From the NCBI GenBank assembly GCA_023431205.1, contig JAEYXQ010000161.1, forward strand, positions 1-7,261: 7,261 nt of DNA. Reading direction: 5' to 3'. Under the pieces are notes generated by a model that did no database searches, was not told where the DNA came from, and was given only the letters and a program-made list of their open reading frames with translations. Both the position numbers and the translations under genes were made by a program. Source of the DNA: Pseudomonadota bacterium (GTDB lineage Bacteria; Pseudomonadota; Alphaproteobacteria; Rhizobiales; Devosiaceae). This document shows positions 1-5,565 of the stretch, piece after piece (within the stretch, counting starts at the first letter, position 1; every line of letters begins with the position of its first letter).

Positions 1-126
1 ACCCCACCCTCATTCCCTCCCCTCCGAGGGGAGGGAGGCGCAGGGGGAGCTCTCAGTGTCCAGGCGAGAGGCCGATGTTCATCGTCTCCCTCCCCCTTGT
101 GGGGAGGGATCAAGGGTGGGGTGAGC
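1..126. repeat. Palindromic intergenic repeat block A, likely continuing left of the window
   Basis: This block carries several inverted repeats. ACCCCACCCT at 1-10 is the exact reverse complement of 113-122, so the two ends frame an element of about 122 bp that may extend off the left edge. Inside it, CCCTCCCCTC at 15-24 pairs perfectly with 26-35, and CCCTCCCC at 88-95 pairs perfectly with 101-108. The G/C-rich modules resemble those at 2113-2203 and 3895-3932. Such mosaics of CCCTCCCC/GGGGAGGG hairpins are usual as non-coding intergenic repeats in Hyphomicrobiales. An open reading frame starting with ATG at 75 runs through the right half, but this is best read as chance extension of the downstream gene. 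Confidence 0.8.
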
Positions 127-161
127 AACGGGAGGGGAGCACCGGCGTTTCCTGCGGAGCA

Positions 162-169
162 GCGAGGGA
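162..169 (+). promoter_or_regulatory. Ribosome binding site deciding the TTG start of the DUF72 gene
   Basis: GCGAGGGA ends seven bases before TTG 177 and matches the anti-Shine-Dalgarno sequence in a GAGG core. No comparable site precedes ATG 75, which lies in repeat DNA. Confidence 0.5.
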
Positions 170-176
170 TGCAGGC

Positions 177-1058
177 TTGGCCAATCACGGCGATATCCGG
201 ATCGGGGTTTCGGGGTGGACCTACCGGCCGTGGCGGGGGAACTTCTACCCAAAGGGGGTGGCGCAGAAGCGGGAGCTGCAGTTTGCGGCGCGGCAGTTCA
301 ATGCGCTCGAGATTAACGGCACCTTCTATGGCATGCAGACGCCCAGGGCGTTCCGGCACTGGGCCGAGGCGGTGCCGGACGGGTTCGTGTTTGCGGTGAA
401 GGGGCCGCGCTACCTGACGCATATGCTGAAGCTGACCAATCCCGAGCCGCCGCTGGCCAATTTCTTTGCCTCGGGACCGCTGGTGATGGGCGCGACGCTG
501 GGGCCGATCCTGTGGCAGTTTCCCGAGCGGTTCGCCTTCAATTCCGAGCGGATCGAGGCGTTCTTCCGGCTGCTGCCGCGCGATACGACGGAGGCCGCCG
601 AACTGGCGCGGCGGCACGACCATCGGCTGAAGGCACCGGCCGAGTTCGGCGACGGCGTGGTGCGGCCGATCCGGCATGCCATGGAGATCCGCAGCGAAAG
701 CTTTCGCGACCCGGCGTTCATCGCGCTGTTGCGGCGCTACCGGGTGGCGCTGGTCTGCGCCGATACGGTGGACTGGCCGCTGCTGATGGATGTGACCGCC
801 GACTTCGTTTATTGCCGGCTGCACGGGTCGGTCGAGCTCTACAATTCTGGGTATTCCGACGAGGAACTGGACATCTGGGCCGAGCGGGTGCGGAACTGGT
901 CAGTGGGGGCAGCAACCGACGGCGATTTCGTCACCGGGCCGACCGAGGATGGGGTGGCGCGCGACGTGTTCGTGTTCTTTGACAACACCGACAAGCTGAT
1001 GGCGCCGGGCGATGCCCGGGGGGTGATGCAGCGGCTCGGCGTGGAGTGGGAAGCTTGA
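177..1058 (+). CDS. DUF72 (YecE-like) family protein
   Basis: The protein (293 aa from the chosen start) belongs to the DUF72/YecE family, a TIM-barrel-like fold of unknown biochemical role, probably cytosolic since no signal peptide or membrane segment is visible. Family signatures appear in order: GVSGWTYRPWRG then FYP near the N-terminus, the NALEINGTFY stretch, FAVKGPRYLTH, the GPILWQFP strand, MEIRSESF, YCRLHG and a late FVFFDN. I start it at TTG 177 because GCGAGGGA at 162-169 is a good ribosome binding site seven bases upstream and because homology begins shortly after. The longer frame from ATG 75 adds 34 residues encoded by repeat block A. The next gene lies on the same strand 170 bp on, with a repeat between, so co-transcription is uncertain. 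Family assignment is firm, the start less so, and the function cannot be named. Confidence 0.9.
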   Translation: MANHGDIRIGVSGWTYRPWRGNFYPKGVAQKRELQFAARQFNALEINGTFYGMQTPRAFRHWAEAVPDGFVFAVKGPRYLTHMLKLTNPEPPLANFFASGPLVMGATLGPILWQFPERFAFNSERIEAFFRLLPRDTTEAAELARRHDHRLKAPAEFGDGVVRPIRHAMEIRSESFRDPAFIALLRRYRVALVCADTVDWPLLMDVTADFVYCRLHGSVELYNSGYSDEELDIWAERVRNWSVGAATDGDFVTGPTEDGVARDVFVFFDNTDKLMAPGDARGVMQRLGVEWEA

Positions 1059-1067
1059 GTGCGCCGA

Positions 1068-1204
1068 AGCCCCCTCATCCGTCTCGGCCTGCGGCCGATC
1101 CACCTTCTCCCGCCAGGGGAGAAGGGAGCACCGAACACCTGGCAAGCGCGATGCCCCCTTCTCCCCTCCGTGGGAGAAGGTGCCGAAGAGCGGATGAGGG
1201 GGCT
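1068..1204. repeat. Palindromic intergenic mosaic element B (about 137 bp)
   Basis: The element fills most of the gap between the DUF72 and epimerase genes. Its ends are a perfect 14-bp inverted repeat, AGCCCCCTCATCCG at 1068-1081 against 1191-1204. Two internal hairpins share the same arms: CCTTCTCCC at 1103-1111 with 1116-1124 (4-nt loop), and CCTTCTCCC at 1157-1165 with 1172-1180 (6-nt loop). CACCTTCTCCC at 1101-1111 also pairs with 1172-1182, so alternative folds compete. It has no long ORF of its own. It could attenuate read-through between the two same-strand genes; that is inference. Confidence 0.85.
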
Positions 1205-1216
1205 GAGTGATGCCAC

Positions 1217-1222
1217 AAGGAG
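1217..1222 (+). promoter_or_regulatory. Strong ribosome binding site of the epimerase gene
   Basis: AAGGAG lies six bases upstream of ATG 1229, a near-ideal Shine-Dalgarno site that fixes this start just outside repeat element B. Confidence 0.75.
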
Positions 1223-1228
1223 AAGCCC

Positions 1229-2086
1229 ATGGAACAGGTGACCATTGCCAATGACGCGCTCACGGTGACGGTGTCGCCGCTCGGGGCGGAGATGCAGTCG
1301 CTGGTGACGGCGGACGGACGCAACTGGCTGTGGTCGGGCGATCCGGCGGTGTGGAGCGGGCGCGCGCCGATCCTGTTTCCGATGGTGGGCCGGGCGCCGG
1401 ACGACCAGGTGTCGATCGAGGGCAAGCGATACGGGATGAACCAGCATGGCTTTGCGCGCCGCAGCGGGTTTGCGCTTGCGGAGCGGAGCGCCACCGCCTG
1501 CCGCTTCGTGCTCGAAGCCAGCGAGGTGACGCGGGCGGTGTACCCGTTCGCGTTCGGGCTCAGCGTGGCTTACCGGCTGGACGAACGGGCGGTGGTGGTG
1601 ACGGCGGAGGTGGAAAACCGCGACCACCGGCCGATGCCGTTCGGGATCGGGTTTCATCCGGCCTTCGCCTGGCCCCTGCCCGGAGCGATGGGCCCGCACC
1701 GGGTGTGGCTCGACAATGGCGGTGAGCCGGCGCTGGTGCGGCTGAGCGGCGGGCTGGTGAAGCCGGAGCGGCTGGCGAGCCCGTTTCACGACGGGGAACT
1801 GACGCTCGAGCGGGCGATGTTCGAGGCGGATGCGATGCTGTTCCCGGAAGGTGCGGGAGCCGGGGCGCGGTATGGAACGGACGATCAGCAGGTGCATCTG
1901 AGCTGGGAAAACCTGCCGAACTTTGCCGTGTGGAGCAAGCCGGGCCCATTCGTGTGCCTCGAACCCTGGCATGGGACGGCGGCGGAGGTGGGCGGCTCGG
2001 ACGCGCTCGAGGAGCGGCCGTATACCGAGGTGCTGGGGCCGGGGGCGGTAGGGCGGTATGCGATGTGGGTGGAACTGGTGGGGTAG
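1229..2086 (+). CDS. Aldose 1-epimerase family protein (LacX-like mutarotase)
   Basis: The 285-residue product fits the short, LacX-like branch of the aldose 1-epimerase (galactose mutarotase) family, which interconverts alpha and beta anomers of free sugars in the cytosol. Visible features are the early PLGAEMQSL strand, GRAPILFPMVGR (residues 44-55), HGFAR with His73, GIGFHPAFAWPL with His143, and VCLEPW with Glu245. By family analogy the two histidines bind and protonate the ring oxygen and the glutamate is the general base. The start is supported by an AAGGAG ribosome binding site. Length and residue order are complete, so the gene looks intact. The real substrate is unknown, since many LacX-like members are only annotated by homology. 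It converges on the ATPase gene downstream with a palindromic repeat in the gap. Confidence 0.92.
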   Translation: MEQVTIANDALTVTVSPLGAEMQSLVTADGRNWLWSGDPAVWSGRAPILFPMVGRAPDDQVSIEGKRYGMNQHGFARRSGFALAERSATACRFVLEASEVTRAVYPFAFGLSVAYRLDERAVVVTAEVENRDHRPMPFGIGFHPAFAWPLPGAMGPHRVWLDNGGEPALVRLSGGLVKPERLASPFHDGELTLERAMFEADAMLFPEGAGAGARYGTDDQQVHLSWENLPNFAVWSKPGPFVCLEPWHGTAAEVGGSDALEERPYTEVLGPGAVGRYAMWVELVG

Positions 2087-2112
2087 GCTTGTTGCCGGAG
2101 GGCGCCACATTT

Positions 2113-2203
2113 CCTCCCCTCCCCCTTGAGGGAGGGGGTCGTTGTTCCGGGGCAGGAGCCTGCCGACCCCCTCCCTAACCCTCCCCTCAAGGGGGAGGGG
2201 AGG
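2113..2203. repeat. Nested palindromic repeat C in a convergent gap, possible bidirectional terminator
   Basis: The outer arms are a perfect 20-bp inverted repeat, 2113-2132 against 2184-2203 (core CCTCCCCTCCCCCTTGAG). An overlapping inner pair of 11 bp lies at 2131-2141 and 2164-2174 (CGACCCCCTCC), and a central hairpin pairs GGCAGG at 2151-2156 with CCTGCC at 2159-2164. The block sits between the stop codons of the converging epimerase and ATPase genes. A transcript from either strand would fold strongly, so it may end transcription in both directions, but no U-tract follows on either side. Modules match blocks A and D. Confidence 0.85.
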
Positions 2204-2254
2204 CAGACCATCGGCATCGGGGTGGGTTCTACCCGTGGACGTTCCTGCGCCCGC

Positions 2255-3766
2255 CTACTCGGCTGCCGGGCGTTCGTCGATCATCGTGTCGGGGCCGTTG
2301 GGGTCGCCGGGGGCGGTTTCGGCGCCGAGGTCGGGGAAGGCGACGACCCGGTTCTGGCGGAAATCGAGGCGGATGACGACGAGGCCGCGCTCCTCGAACC
2401 AGGAGATCAGCCGTCGGGCGCGGCTGGCCGAATGGGTGCCGTAGATGCGGGCGAGGGTCGCGTCCGACGGGCAGGGGGCGCCGGTGAGCGCCGCCTGGGC
2501 CAGCACCAGGAACACGCCCTGGACGTCGTCGGTCAGGGTTTCGCTCAGCGCCAGCGCCTGCAGCCAGCCATCGGACTGGGCGATGTCGGCCTCGGGGGCA
2601 ACGCGCGCAATGGCGAGGCGGCGCTTGAAGGCGGGCAGGGTCGGCGGCTCGCCGGGAATGCGGCGGATGCGGCAGCGGACGAGGAAATCCTGGTAGAGCA
2701 CCGCAGTGGTGCGGAAGCCGGCGTCGGGATCGGCCAGCAGTTCGGCCATGACATCGTCGATCTGCCGGTCGCGCTCGGCCTCGTCGGCCTCGGGGAACAG
2801 CGACTGTGGCGCCTCTTCGGCCTGCGGGCGCGCGCGGGCGACCTGGGCCAGCAGCTCGTTAGTGGTGGGCGGCGGCGGTGGCGGCGGGCGGCGCACCGCG
2901 GGGCGGGCAGCCTCTTCGGCGGTGCCGGTGAAGATCAGGTCGGCGGCATCGACCGGGGCGTCGGGGAGCGGGGTGAGCCTGGGGCTCGAGGAGCGGGCCG
3001 AGGTTTCGACGCTGCCGATGACGATGGGCAGCGGCCGGCGCGACACGGCGGGGCCGAGGGCGACAAAGTGGCCGCGGGCGAGGTCGCGGAACTGTTCGGC
3101 CTGGCGGCGCTCCATGCCGAGCAGGTCGGCGGCGCGGGCCATGTCGATATCGAGGAAGGTGCGGCCCATCAGGAAGTTGGAGGCTTCCGCGGCGACGTTC
3201 TTGGCGAGCTTGGCCAGCCGCTGGGTGGCGATGACGCCGGCGAGCCCGCGCTTGCGGCCGCGGCACATCAGGTTGGTCATGGCCCCGAGCGAGAGTTTTC
3301 GCGCCTCGTCGGAGACCTCGCCGGCGGCGGCGGGGGCAAAGAGCTGGGCTTCGTCGACCACCACCAGCATGGGGTACCAGAAGTCGCGATCGGCATCGAA
3401 CAAGCCGCCGAGAAAGGCGGCGGCGGCGCGCATCTGCTGCTCGACATCGAGGCCCTCGAGGTTGAGGACGACGGAGACGCGGTGCTGGCGGACGCGGCCG
3501 GCAATGCGGGTGAGTTCGGCTTCGGTGCGGGTGGCGTCGACCACGAGGTGGCCGAACTTGTCGGCGAGGGTGACGAAATCACCTTCGGGATCGACCACGC
3601 ATTGCTGCACCCAGGGAGCGGATTGCTCGAGCAGGCGCCGCAGGAGGTGCGACTTGCCGGAGCCGGAATTGCCCTGCACCAGGAGGCGGGTGGCCAGCAG
3701 TTCCTCGAGGTCGAGGTTGGCCGGGCCGTGGCCGGCGGCTTTCCCCATGTCGATGGCGACCTGCAC
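2255..3766 (-). CDS. HerA/DUF87-type P-loop ATPase with C-terminal winged-helix-like region
   Basis: The 503-residue product looks like a stand-alone member of the HerA/FtsK superfamily of ring-forming DNA-translocating ATPases. Counting from the chosen start, the Walker A motif GNSGSGKS is at about residues 32-39, the Walker B LVVVDEAQ at about 134-141, and the ATQR sensor-like motif at about 180-183, followed by GRTFLDID as in HerA proteins. After roughly residue 255 comes a low-complexity linker with seven consecutive prolines (about 294-300), an acidic helical stretch, and a region at about 433-480 that resembles a winged helix (SDATLARIYG, SRARRLISWFEERGLV). I start it at GTG 3766 because GGAG at 3778-3775 is eight bases upstream; a longer frame from GTG 3817 adds 17 residues without such a site. 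No NurA-like nuclease neighbour is visible. The role is probably DNA processing, but this is inference from the fold. Confidence 0.88.
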   Translation of the reverse strand: MQVAIDMGKAAGHGPANLDLEELLATRLLVQGNSGSGKSHLLRRLLEQSAPWVQQCVVDPEGDFVTLADKFGHLVVDATRTEAELTRIAGRVRQHRVSVVLNLEGLDVEQQMRAAAAFLGGLFDADRDFWYPMLVVVDEAQLFAPAAAGEVSDEARKLSLGAMTNLMCRGRKRGLAGVIATQRLAKLAKNVAAEASNFLMGRTFLDIDMARAADLLGMERRQAEQFRDLARGHFVALGPAVSRRPLPIVIGSVETSARSSSPRLTPLPDAPVDAADLIFTGTAEEAARPAVRRPPPPPPPTTNELLAQVARARPQAEEAPQSLFPEADEAERDRQIDDVMAELLADPDAGFRTTAVLYQDFLVRCRIRRIPGEPPTLPAFKRRLAIARVAPEADIAQSDGWLQALALSETLTDDVQGVFLVLAQAALTGAPCPSDATLARIYGTHSASRARRLISWFEERGLVVIRLDFRQNRVVAFPDLGAETAPGDPNGPDTMIDERPAAE

Positions 3767-3774
3767 TACACACT

Positions 3775-3778
3775 CTCC
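3775..3778 (-). promoter_or_regulatory. Ribosome binding site supporting the GTG 3766 start of the ATPase
   Basis: On the minus strand the sequence reads GCGGAGAGTGTGTAGTG. The GGAG core is eight bases before GTG 3766, which makes this the best initiation site near the beginning of conserved sequence. Confidence 0.5.
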
Positions 3779-3894
3779 GCGGGGCGTGTCGGCCAGACGG
3801 GGCAACACGCACTTCACTCGAACCGGAGTGGGTTAGCACATCGGGTTTCGATTCGCGGCAGGTGCGGGCGGGGGATTCACAGGGGGTTGATGGG

Positions 3895-3932
3895 GGCCCC
3901 TCACCCTCTCCCGGAGGGGCGAGGGGAGAGGT
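3895..3932. repeat. Short palindromic repeat D, possible terminator of the methyltransferase gene
   Basis: CCTCTCCC at 3905-3912 pairs with GGGAGAGG at 3924-3931 around an 11-nt loop that itself is G-rich. It begins seven bases past the methyltransferase stop codon (reading the minus strand), before the same-strand ATPase gene. It resembles a shortened version of blocks A and C. A transcript hairpin here could terminate or attenuate transcription, although no U-run follows. Confidence 0.6.
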
Positions 3933-3938
3933 GCCAGA

Positions 3939-4565
3939 TCAAGCGGGCTTGCGGGCGATGAGGAAGAGGGCGGCGTTCGGCTTGGGGCGCCAGTCGTGCT
4001 CGATGGTGAAGCCCGCGCCGGTGATGCTGCGGCGCAGTTGCGCGGGGGTCATGATGTCGAGCGTCGGCAGCTTGCCGAGGGCGCGGCCGAGCGGGGCGAC
4101 GTAGCGGATGAAGCGGAAGGGCGTGTCGCCAAGGCAGGCGGTGCTCGACACGAACAGGCCCCCGGGCTTGAGGATGTGGTGGACCTTGCGGATCGCGGCA
4201 TCGCGGTCGGCGAGGAGGTGGAGCACCGAGAGGGCCAGCACCATGTCGTAGCGGGCCGGCGGGATGGTCATGGTGCCGATGTCGCCCTGCTCGAAGGTGA
4301 CGTTGCCAATCCCGGCCGCTTCGGCCTTGCCGCGGGCGATCTCCAGCATGCGCCGGGAGAAGTCGACGGCATGGATGTGGCGGACATGCGGCGCATGGAG
4401 GAGGGCGGTCGAGCCGGTGCCGCAGCCGAACTCGAACAGCTCCATGTCGGGTCGGAAGCGGCGGCGGGTCTCGGCGAGCTTGGCCTCGTAGGCGGCTTCG
4501 TCGGCGATCGGATCGGTCGCGTAGCGGTCGGCGATGTTGTTCCAGAAGGCAGCAGATTCAGCCAT
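3939..4565 (-). CDS. Class I SAM-dependent methyltransferase
   Basis: The 208-residue product has the layout of a small Rossmann-fold methyltransferase that uses S-adenosylmethionine. Motif I is EFGCGTGST at residues 45-53, the acidic residue that binds the ribose hydroxyls is Asp68 in HAVDFS, the region around GDI (94-96) fits motif II, YDMVLALSVLHLL (106-118) is the motif IV-like strand, and LKPGGLF (132-138) is the usual turn before strand five. The start is ATG 4565, with GGAG at 4576-4573 seven bases upstream. A longer frame from 4817 would overlap the LysR gene and adds non-homologous sequence, so I reject it. The substrate is not evident: the family acts on small molecules, quinones, lipids or proteins. 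It is transcribed away from a LysR regulator across an 88-bp gap, so control by that regulator is plausible. Confidence 0.92.
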   Translation of the reverse strand: MAESAAFWNNIADRYATDPIADEAAYEAKLAETRRRFRPDMELFEFGCGTGSTALLHAPHVRHIHAVDFSRRMLEIARGKAEAAGIGNVTFEQGDIGTMTIPPARYDMVLALSVLHLLADRDAAIRKVHHILKPGGLFVSSTACLGDTPFRFIRYVAPLGRALGKLPTLDIMTPAQLRRSITGAGFTIEHDWRPKPNAALFLIARKPA

Positions 4566-4572
4566 GGGGTGG

Positions 4573-4576
4573 CTCC
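4573..4576 (-). promoter_or_regulatory. Ribosome binding site of the methyltransferase
   Basis: Minus-strand GGAG seven bases before ATG 4565 decides this start over the upstream frame. Confidence 0.6.
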
Positions 4577-4618
4577 GTTGATCGAAGGCACCATAGCGCC
4601 GGCCAGAGTTCAGCGAAA

Positions 4619-4646
4619 TTGCATGGAACCGCAGAAGCGATATACA
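4619..4646 (+). promoter_or_regulatory. Candidate promoter of the LysR gene, close to the start codon
   Basis: TTGCAT at 4619-4624 and TATACA at 4641-4646 are separated by 16 bases and partly match the -35 and -10 consensus. Only seven bases lie between the -10-like box and ATG 4654, so transcription would begin at or next to the start codon. The match is partial, and AT-rich sequence is so rare here that the resemblance could be chance. Confidence 0.35.
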
Positions 4647-4653
4647 TCGGCGC

Positions 4654-5565
4654 ATGGATAATGACGTGGACTGGAACCACATCAAGGCGCTGCTGGCAGT
4701 GCTCGAAGCCGGCTCGCTGTCGGCGGCGGCGCGACAGCTCGGGCTGGCGCAACCGACGCTGGGGCGGCAGATCACCGCGCTCGAGCGCGCGCTGGGGGTG
4801 ACGCTGTTCGAGCGCACCGGGCGGACGCTGCTGCCGACCGAGGCGGCGCGACAGCTCGGGGCGCATGCACGCGAGATGGGTCAGGCGGCAGGCCGGCTGA
4901 CCCTGGCCGCGACGGCGCAGTCCGAAGCCATAGAGGGGCGGGTGCGGGTGGCGGCAAGCGACGCGGTGGCCGCCCACGTGCTGCCACCGGTGCTGCGGCA
5001 CCTGCGGCAGGTGGCGCCGGGGATCACGGTGGACGTGGTGGCCTCCAACAGCATCAGCGACCTGGCGCGGCGGGAGGCGGACATCGCCATCCGCCATGTG
5101 CGGCCGACCGAGCCGGAACTGATCGGGCGGCGGATGCCGGACGATCACGCGGGGATGTTCGCAACGGGCACTTATCTCGACAGCATCGGGCGACCCACGG
5201 ACGGCGCCGAGCTGGCGAAACGGGCCGAGTTCATCGGCTTTCTCGATTTCGGCGGCGAGGCGAACCGGATGCTTGCGGCGGAACTGACCGCGCGCGGGGT
5301 GCCGCTCACTCCGGCGCAGTTCACCCGCTCGACGGAGGGCGCCGTGGCCTGGGAATGGGTGCGCCGCGGCATGGGTGTCGGCGTCATGCAAAGGGCTGTG
5401 GCGGCGGCGACGTCGGAAGTGGAGCCGGTGCTGCCGGAACTGGTGCAGATACCCATCCCGGTGTGGCTGGTGACCCACCGCGAGGTCAGGACCAGCCGGC
5501 GGATCCGGCTGGTCTTCGATGTGCTGGCCGAGGCGCTGACGCAGTTGCCCGGCGGGAGCGGCTAG
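4654..5565 (+). CDS. LysR-family transcriptional regulator
   Basis: The 303-residue product is a full-length LysR-type regulator. The N-terminal winged helix-turn-helix spans about residues 7-66, with the characteristic LLAVLEAGSLSAAARQLG and QPTLGRQITALERALG stretches and LFERTGR in the wing. A linker helix follows to about residue 88, then the periplasmic-binding-protein-like effector domain from about residue 92 (VRVAASDAVAAHVLPP) to the end, including ADIAIRH and the late GMGVGVM strand. LysR proteins act as tetramers and often control a divergent gene, here the methyltransferase. The effector cannot be predicted. No Shine-Dalgarno site precedes ATG 4654, and a GTG at 4666 is an alternative start with no better site. 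The stop codon TAG lies within CTAG 5562-5565, shared with the opposite-strand oxidoreductase stop. Confidence 0.94.
   Translation: MDNDVDWNHIKALLAVLEAGSLSAAARQLGLAQPTLGRQITALERALGVTLFERTGRTLLPTEAARQLGAHAREMGQAAGRLTLAATAQSEAIEGRVRVAASDAVAAHVLPPVLRHLRQVAPGITVDVVASNSISDLARREADIAIRHVRPTEPELIGRRMPDDHAGMFATGTYLDSIGRPTDGAELAKRAEFIGFLDFGGEANRMLAAELTARGVPLTPAQFTRSTEGAVAWEWVRRGMGVGVMQRAVAAATSEVEPVLPELVQIPIPVWLVTHREVRTSRRIRLVFDVLAEALTQLPGGSG
5562..5565. other. Shared CTAG: overlapping stop codons of convergent genes
   Basis: The palindrome CTAG contains the TAG stop of the LysR gene (5563-5565, plus strand) and the TAG stop of the oxidoreductase gene (5564-5562, minus strand). No intergenic DNA separates the two coding regions, so no terminator can lie between them. 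Confidence 0.9.

Noticed and set aside
839..2110. Minus-strand open frame of 423 codons antisense to the epimerase
   Set aside because: Low-complexity Arg/Pro/His composition, passes through repeat B, no family resemblance; the plus-strand epimerase has its catalytic residues and a ribosome binding site.
3818..3851. Inverted repeat TCGAACC/GGTTTCGA upstream of the ATPase
   Set aside because: It needs a bulged base and has a 19-nt spacer; too weak to call an operator.
2126..3961. Plus-strand open frame of 611 codons antisense to the ATPase
   Set aside because: It is glycine/alanine/valine-rich with no domain, starts in repeat C and ends beyond repeat D. High-GC genes on the other strand often leave such frames open; the minus-strand ATPase has clear Walker motifs.
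4566..4817. 84-residue N-terminal extension of the methyltransferase
   Set aside because: It is Ser/Arg-rich, overlaps the LysR DNA-binding domain on the other strand, and ATG 4565 has a proper ribosome binding site.
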